Shown here in pieces: positions 34,880 through 39,028 of a DNA stretch of 39,028 nt. The stretch spans positions 1 through 39,028 of the forward strand of contig QZLA01000408.1 in assembly GCA_004796375.1 (NCBI GenBank), read 5' to 3'. Under the pieces are notes generated by a model. It saw only the letters and a program-made list of their open reading frames with translations, did not search any database and had not been told where the DNA came from. Every line of letters begins with the position of its first letter. Within the stretch, counting starts at the first letter, position 1. The DNA is from Desulfobacteraceae bacterium (GTDB lineage Bacteria > Desulfobacterota > Desulfobacteria > Desulfobacterales > Desulfobacteraceae). Position numbers and translations under genes: made by a program.

Positions 34880-36370
34880 ATGACAGAGCAGGCAGCCCTA
34901 GCTGCCGACAGACACCCGGTCCGCTATGGACCGCCAGGCTCGCTGGGGCTGATGGGCCTCTCCCGCGAGGATTGCGGGAAGATTCATCAGGCAAGCCTGG
35001 AGATACTCCAAAAAACCGGCATCGTGGTGACCAGCGAAAAGGCCAAGGCCATTTTTGCCGACCACGGTGCAACGGTGGACAAATCCACCAACCGGGTCTA
35101 CCTGCCGCCCGGGCTGATCGAAAAAGGCCTTTCAACCATCCCGTCCACCATACGGATTCCCGGACGAACCCGGGACCGGGACTACACCATGGGCGGAGAC
35201 AGCCTGGGGTTTGTCAACTTCGGCAGTACCGTATACCTCAATGATCTGCATACGGGTGAGCGGCGAAAAGCGCTCCTCGACGATGTGATGCAGGTCACAC
35301 GGGTCATGGATACCCTGGACAGCCTGGAGATCCTGATCTCCATGCTCAATGCCACGGACCGCTCCCCGGTAACGGAAACCATGCACACACTTGCCGCCAT
35401 GATGGCCAACTCCACCAAGCCGGTGGAGGCGATCCCGCCAACCGCTGACCTGATTCCCAAAATGGCACTGATGGGAGAGGCTGCCGTGGGTAAAGACGCC
35501 TTCAGGAAAAACCCCTTCTTCTTTACCGGGGTTTGTGTGGTCAGCCCGCTTCAACTGGTGGATGACTGCAGTGAGGTACTGATGGCGGCCGTCGAGCATG
35601 GATTTGTCACATCCGTACTGTCCATGTGTCTGGCAGGCGGAACCGCTCCGGTTCACCTGGCCGGCACCGTGGTTCAGCACAATGCAGAGGTGCTTTCCGG
35701 ATTAACCCTGGGACAGTTGGTTAAACCGGGTGCCCCCATGTTCTATTCCAGTTCCACCACCACCCTGGACATGCGCTTCGGCATGGCTGCCGTGGGTGCA
35801 CCAGAAGGCGCCGTACTCAATTCCGCCCTGGTCCAGATGGGAAAATACTACAATATACCCGTACGGGTATCGGGTGGTTAGGTGGATTCAAAATTGTGCG
35901 ACGCACAGGCCGGGTATGAATCCCTGCTCACCTCCCTTCCCCCGGCATTGGCAGGTGCCAATCTGATTTACGGGACGGGAATGGTGGACAGCGGAATGGC
36001 CCTGGATTACGGAAAACTCGTCATGGACGACGAGATCAACCTGAGCGTCAAACACGTGGTCAAAGGCATGCAGGTGAATGAAGAAACCCTTTCTGTGGGA
36101 CTGATCGAGGAGATCGGTCACGCCGGGAATTATCTGACTCACCCGTCAACGTTCAAACATTGTGCCGACGCCATGTCACCCAAACTGATGAACCGTGAGA
36201 CCTACGACCGATGGACCTCCAAAGGCGCTACCAGCCTCCATGAACGCGCCTTGGAAAAGGCACGGGAGGTATTGGAGAACCATGAGCCCGAACCCCTGAG
36301 CAACCAGGCTCAAAAGGAGATCCAGGAGATCATCAGGGAAACTGAAAAAGAGTTGAACGTCATTGGATGA
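34880..36370 (+). CDS. mttB: Trimethylamine methyltransferase with in-frame amber (pyrrolysine) codon
   Basis: A single 496-aa gene interrupted by one TAG at 35879-35881. Reading the TAG as pyrrolysine gives a full-length MttB, close to the 495 aa of the Methanosarcina barkeri protein, and places Pyl at residue 334, the known position in that enzyme. Sequence on both sides of the TAG stays in one frame and matches the family: VRVSGG before, VDSKLCDAQAGYESLLTSLP after. MttB transfers a methyl group from trimethylamine to the corrinoid protein MttC. AAGGAGG (34866-34872) fixes the start at 34877/34880; the 334 count favours 34880. The mttC gene is not in the window; mtbB follows 56 bp downstream. 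Confidence 0.93.
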
Positions 36371-36426
36371 TTCAAGGCAACCCCTTGAGTCCGAATATCA
36401 ATACGGCAAGATTAGGAACGAATACG

Positions 36427-37830
36427 ATGCGAGAAATTATCACCAGCAGGGGAGACGGCGAGCAGATCACGCTGACCCCGGATGAATTACGCAAAGATAT
36501 TGTTGCCGGAACCGAAGAAGCCGCCAAAAAGGGAAAGATAGATGCCCTGTCTGCAGAGGAGATCGACCACATGGTGGATATCTTTTCCCAGCCCGGCAGG
36601 ACGGTTTCGGTGGAACCGGGCAAAGAGGTGGTGGTCACGGATGACGGCGCCGGTCTCATGCCCAGTTGGGGAAGACCCAGTGCCGGCCATGCCATTCCCA
36701 TATCCGATCACCAGGCCCTTCTCATGTACGAGAGGGTGTATTGCGGTGATACCGTGGGACTTGGATTTCCGGACTACTCCTACAAACCGGTTAAATCAGC
36801 AATTGGATATGCCAGGTCCCATTACAAAGCCATATCCATGCTGACCACCATCCCGTTGATCTACGGGTCCCAGCCCAACATGGGTATGTATTACCACCCT
36901 TCAGGGCCGGTCGAGTCTCCGTCAGACTACCTGTCAAAGTTTGAGTTTGACAAGGCCAAGGAGGTCCAGGAACAGGCCGCGGCCCACATGAAACGGGATA
37001 TCATGGATGTGGCCGAATCCCTGTATGAAGTCGGTTGCGAAGCCATGAACCTGGATACCACGGGATCTGCCGGAGACGCCGATTTCTGGGGATGCCTCAA
37101 TGTGGTGGAGGAGATGAAAGAGAAGATGCCGGATATGCCCGTGGAGATGGGGATGGCCGGTGAGATGGTCATGGGTCTCCATGGAGAGCTCACCTACAAA
37201 GGCGAGCGCCTGGCCGGCATGTTTCCCCACAAGCAGATCCAGGCCGCTGAAAAAGCCGGTGTGGACATTTTCGGAATTGCCGTGAACTCGGATACAGGCA
37301 AATCCACGCCTTACAACCTCTCCCGGACCGTCACCTTTACAAAAGCAGCATCAGAGGCAGCATCCATCCCCATCCATGCCAATTCCGGCATGGGGGTCTG
37401 CGGTATGCCCATGACATTGCTGCCACCCATCGGGTGTTCCACCCGGTGTGCCAAGGCGCTTGTGGAGATCGGAAAAGCTGACGGGTTGTAGGTTGGCACC
37501 GGCGATTCACACGGTGTAGCCATTGCCCAGATTGTGTCATCCTGCATGGGCGGTGTTCGGACCTCCGGAGATCTGGTGGCCTGGATGCAGCTGACAAAGC
37601 GGATGAAAATAGAGCAAGCTAAGGCATATGTTGCACAAAAGCTGGACATGAATGTTCGTGACCTGACCAATGAGACCGTCATGAACCGTGTCAGGGAAGC
37701 AAAGGGTTTAAGTTCAGTCATTCCGGATCATGTGGAGTATGCAGGGATTGCAGCAAAGAGCAAGATCGCCAAGTTGCTGGATATTACCATCCACTCGGTG
37801 GACCTGTATGAAAAACACATGAACGGATAA
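36427..37830 (+). CDS. mtbB: Dimethylamine methyltransferase with in-frame amber (pyrrolysine) codon
   Basis: A 467-aa protein if the TAG at 37489-37491 is read as pyrrolysine. The length equals that of Methanosarcina MtbB, and the amber falls at residue 355 against 356 in the archaeal enzyme. The context is [21 protein letters not shown], where the archaeal protein has GVDGI-Pyl-IGVGDP. Other family blocks are [13 protein letters not shown] near the start, [36 protein letters not shown] and [12 protein letters not shown]. MtbB methylates MtbC with a methyl group from dimethylamine, the product of MttB. The ATG at 36427 is preferred over 36367 because of these lengths; an AGGA lies upstream. 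Both genes are probably co-transcribed. No mtbC is visible. Confidence 0.92.
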
Positions 37831-37840
37831 ATGAAAACCG

Positions 37841-37880
37841 GGCCATGGGTGGAACCAGCACCCATGGCCACTGTTTATTA
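37841..37880 (+). terminator. Strong hairpin terminator after mtbB
   Basis: An 11-bp perfect stem, GGCCATGGGTG (37841-37851) with CACCCATGGCC (37859-37869), 7-nt loop, followed by ACTGTTTATT. It begins 10 bases after the mtbB stop. The T-run is interrupted, so it may attenuate rather than fully end transcription into the next gene. Confidence 0.6.
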
Positions 37881-37895
37881 CGGAGCGATGAACTG

Positions 37896-39028
37896 ATGAA
37901 GTCTTCAGATTATATTCAATTGGAAGATCAATACGGCGCCAGGAACTATAAACCCCTGGATGTGGTCCTGAACCGTGGGGAAGGTGTCTGGGTCTGGGAT
38001 GTTGACGGAAAAAAATACCTGGACTGTCTATCGGCCTACTCTGCTGTCAACCAGGGCCATGGGCACCCGAAAATCCTTGATGCAATGATTGAACAGGCAA
38101 AAAAGCTGACCCTGACCTCCAGGGCATTCAGGAATGAACAGCTGCCCCTGTTCTATCAGGAGCTGTGCGGCCTGACCAACTCCCACAAGGTCCTGCCTAT
38201 GAACACCGGAGCGGAAGCCGTGGAAACCGCGGTTAAATGCGTCCGGAAATGGGGATATGAAGTCAAGGGTGTTGAAGCGGACTGCGCTGAGATCATTGTT
38301 TGTGAAAATAATTTCCACGGCCGGACCCTGGGAATTGTCGGATTTTCAACCGATGACAATGCCAGGAACAATTTCGGCCCTTTTCCCAAAGGATTTGTGA
38401 CCATCCCCTTTGGCGATGCCGATGCGCTGGAACAGGCCATTACACCCAACACCGTGGCATTCCTGGTGGAACCGATCCAGGGTGAGGCAGGCGTCATGAT
38501 CCCGCCTCAAGGATACCTGAAAAAAGTCAGGGAAATCTGTACAAAACACAACGTGGTCCTGATATTGGATGAAATCCAGACCGGACTCGGCCGGACCGGC
38601 AAACTGCTGGCCGAAGCCCACGAAGGTATTGAAGCGGACATGACCCTGATCGGCAAGGCGCTTTCCGGGGGATTTTATCCGGTTTCCGCCGTCCTGACCA
38701 CCTCAGCCATCATGGAACCGATCAAACCGGGACAGCACGGGTCCACCTTCGGCGGTAATCCCCTGGCATGCAGCATCGCCAGGACCGCGCTCAAGATCCT
38801 TGTTGAGGAGGGTATGATCGAGAACGCAGCCGCCATGGGTGACTATTTTCTTTCCCAGCTCCAGACCATCGACAGCAACCATATCAAAGAGGTCCGGGGA
38901 CGGGGTCTGATGATTGCCATCGAGCTGTTTGAAGGCACTGAAGGCGGTGCCAGGCGGGTTGCAGAACAATTGAAAGACAAAGGGATTCTCTGCAAGGAGA
39001 CCCACACCAATATATTGAGATTTGCCCC
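37896..39028 (+). CDS. rocD: Ornithine aminotransferase-like class III aminotransferase (3' partial)
   Basis: The first 377 residues of a PLP-dependent class III aminotransferase, cut by the window end. The N-terminus [23 protein letters not shown], then [21 protein letters not shown], is characteristic of ornithine-oxoacid transaminase, which forms glutamate semialdehyde. Also visible are [45 protein letters not shown] with the cofactor aspartate, LIGKALSGG with Lys254 as the probable Schiff-base lysine, and [11 protein letters not shown]. The ATG at 37896 has GGAG ten bases upstream. It lies 65 bp after mtbB, with a hairpin between them. A role in methylamine use is not evident; its link to the locus may be chance. 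Confidence 0.9.
   Translation, partial: MKSSDYIQLEDQYGARNYKPLDVVLNRGEGVWVWDVDGKKYLDCLSAYSAVNQGHGHPKILDAMIEQAKKLTLTSRAFRNEQLPLFYQELCGLTNSHKVLPMNTGAEAVETAVKCVRKWGYEVKGVEADCAEIIVCENNFHGRTLGIVGFSTDDNARNNFGPFPKGFVTIPFGDADALEQAITPNTVAFLVEPIQGEAGVMIPPQGYLKKVREICTKHNVVLILDEIQTGLGRTGKLLAEAHEGIEADMTLIGKALSGGFYPVSAVLTTSAIMEPIKPGQHGSTFGGNPLACSIARTALKILVEEGMIENAAAMGDYFLSQLQTIDSNHIKEVRGRGLMIAIELFEGTEGGARRVAEQLKDKGILCKETHTNILRFA

Noticed and set aside
35879..35881. Stop codon dividing mttB, which could mean a pseudogene or two genes.
   Set aside because: The frame continues unchanged, both parts fit one MttB, and the TAG is at residue 334, the established Pyl site.
37489..37491. Stop codon dividing mtbB, which could mean a truncated gene.
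   Set aside because: Same reasoning: the frame is conserved, total length is 467 aa, and the TAG is at the Pyl position of MtbB.
1..39028. Search for pylT (CUA-anticodon tRNA), other tRNAs, CRISPR arrays, insertion sequences and phage genes.
   Set aside because: By eye I found no cloverleaf with a CTA anticodon, no regular repeat-spacer array and no transposase or integrase. A tRNA scan would be decisive.

Overview
The window looks like part of the chromosome of an anaerobic Desulfobacterota (Desulfobacteraceae-type) bacterium. The grounds are several large PAS/HisKA/REC hybrid kinases, a TRAP-fed hydroxy-acid oxidation operon, CCG-type Fe-S redox proteins, a winged-helix/ferredoxin fusion and bacterial methylamine methyltransferases. 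The taxonomy is inferred from gene content only; no rRNA or tRNA gene was seen.

Left part (1-12.6 kb): the 3' part of rsgA with a terminator; an EAL/HDOD protein; a MoxR ATPase + CoxE-like VWA pair; and two divergently transcribed signalling units. One is a dCache-PAS hybrid kinase. The other is an operon of a periplasmic binding protein, a HAMP hybrid kinase and a REC-GGDEF diguanylate cyclase.

Middle part (12.6-20.2 kb, minus strand): a compact 2-hydroxy-acid operon, glcD-like, glcF-like, larA-like, dctP, dctQ, dctM, then an XRE-cupin regulator. It would import a hydroxy acid, interconvert its enantiomers with a nickel-pincer racemase and oxidise it. A V4R-like/PAS hybrid kinase lies upstream.

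23.3-32.2 kb: a nitrilase-family hydrolase convergent with a GlxA/AraC regulator; a wHTH-ferredoxin protein; a tight minus-strand operon of a YheO/DauR-like regulator, an ornithine cyclodeaminase-family reductase, threonine synthase and a type II homoserine kinase; a small hypothetical gene; and an MscS channel.

32.2-39.0 kb, the most striking part: a methylamine-methyltransferase locus. A GntR/FCD regulator sits between a divergent MttB-family gene without an internal amber codon and two tandem genes that each contain one in-frame TAG. These are trimethylamine methyltransferase mttB (TAG = residue 334) and dimethylamine methyltransferase mtbB (TAG = residue 355). The positions agree with the pyrrolysine sites of the archaeal enzymes (334 and 356), so both are read as intact pyrrolysine proteins rather than as broken genes. 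An operator-like palindrome array precedes mttB, and a strong hairpin follows mtbB. The window ends inside an ornithine aminotransferase-like gene. No pylTSBCD, corrinoid protein, MtbA or reductive activator was seen here, so those parts must lie elsewhere if the system works.
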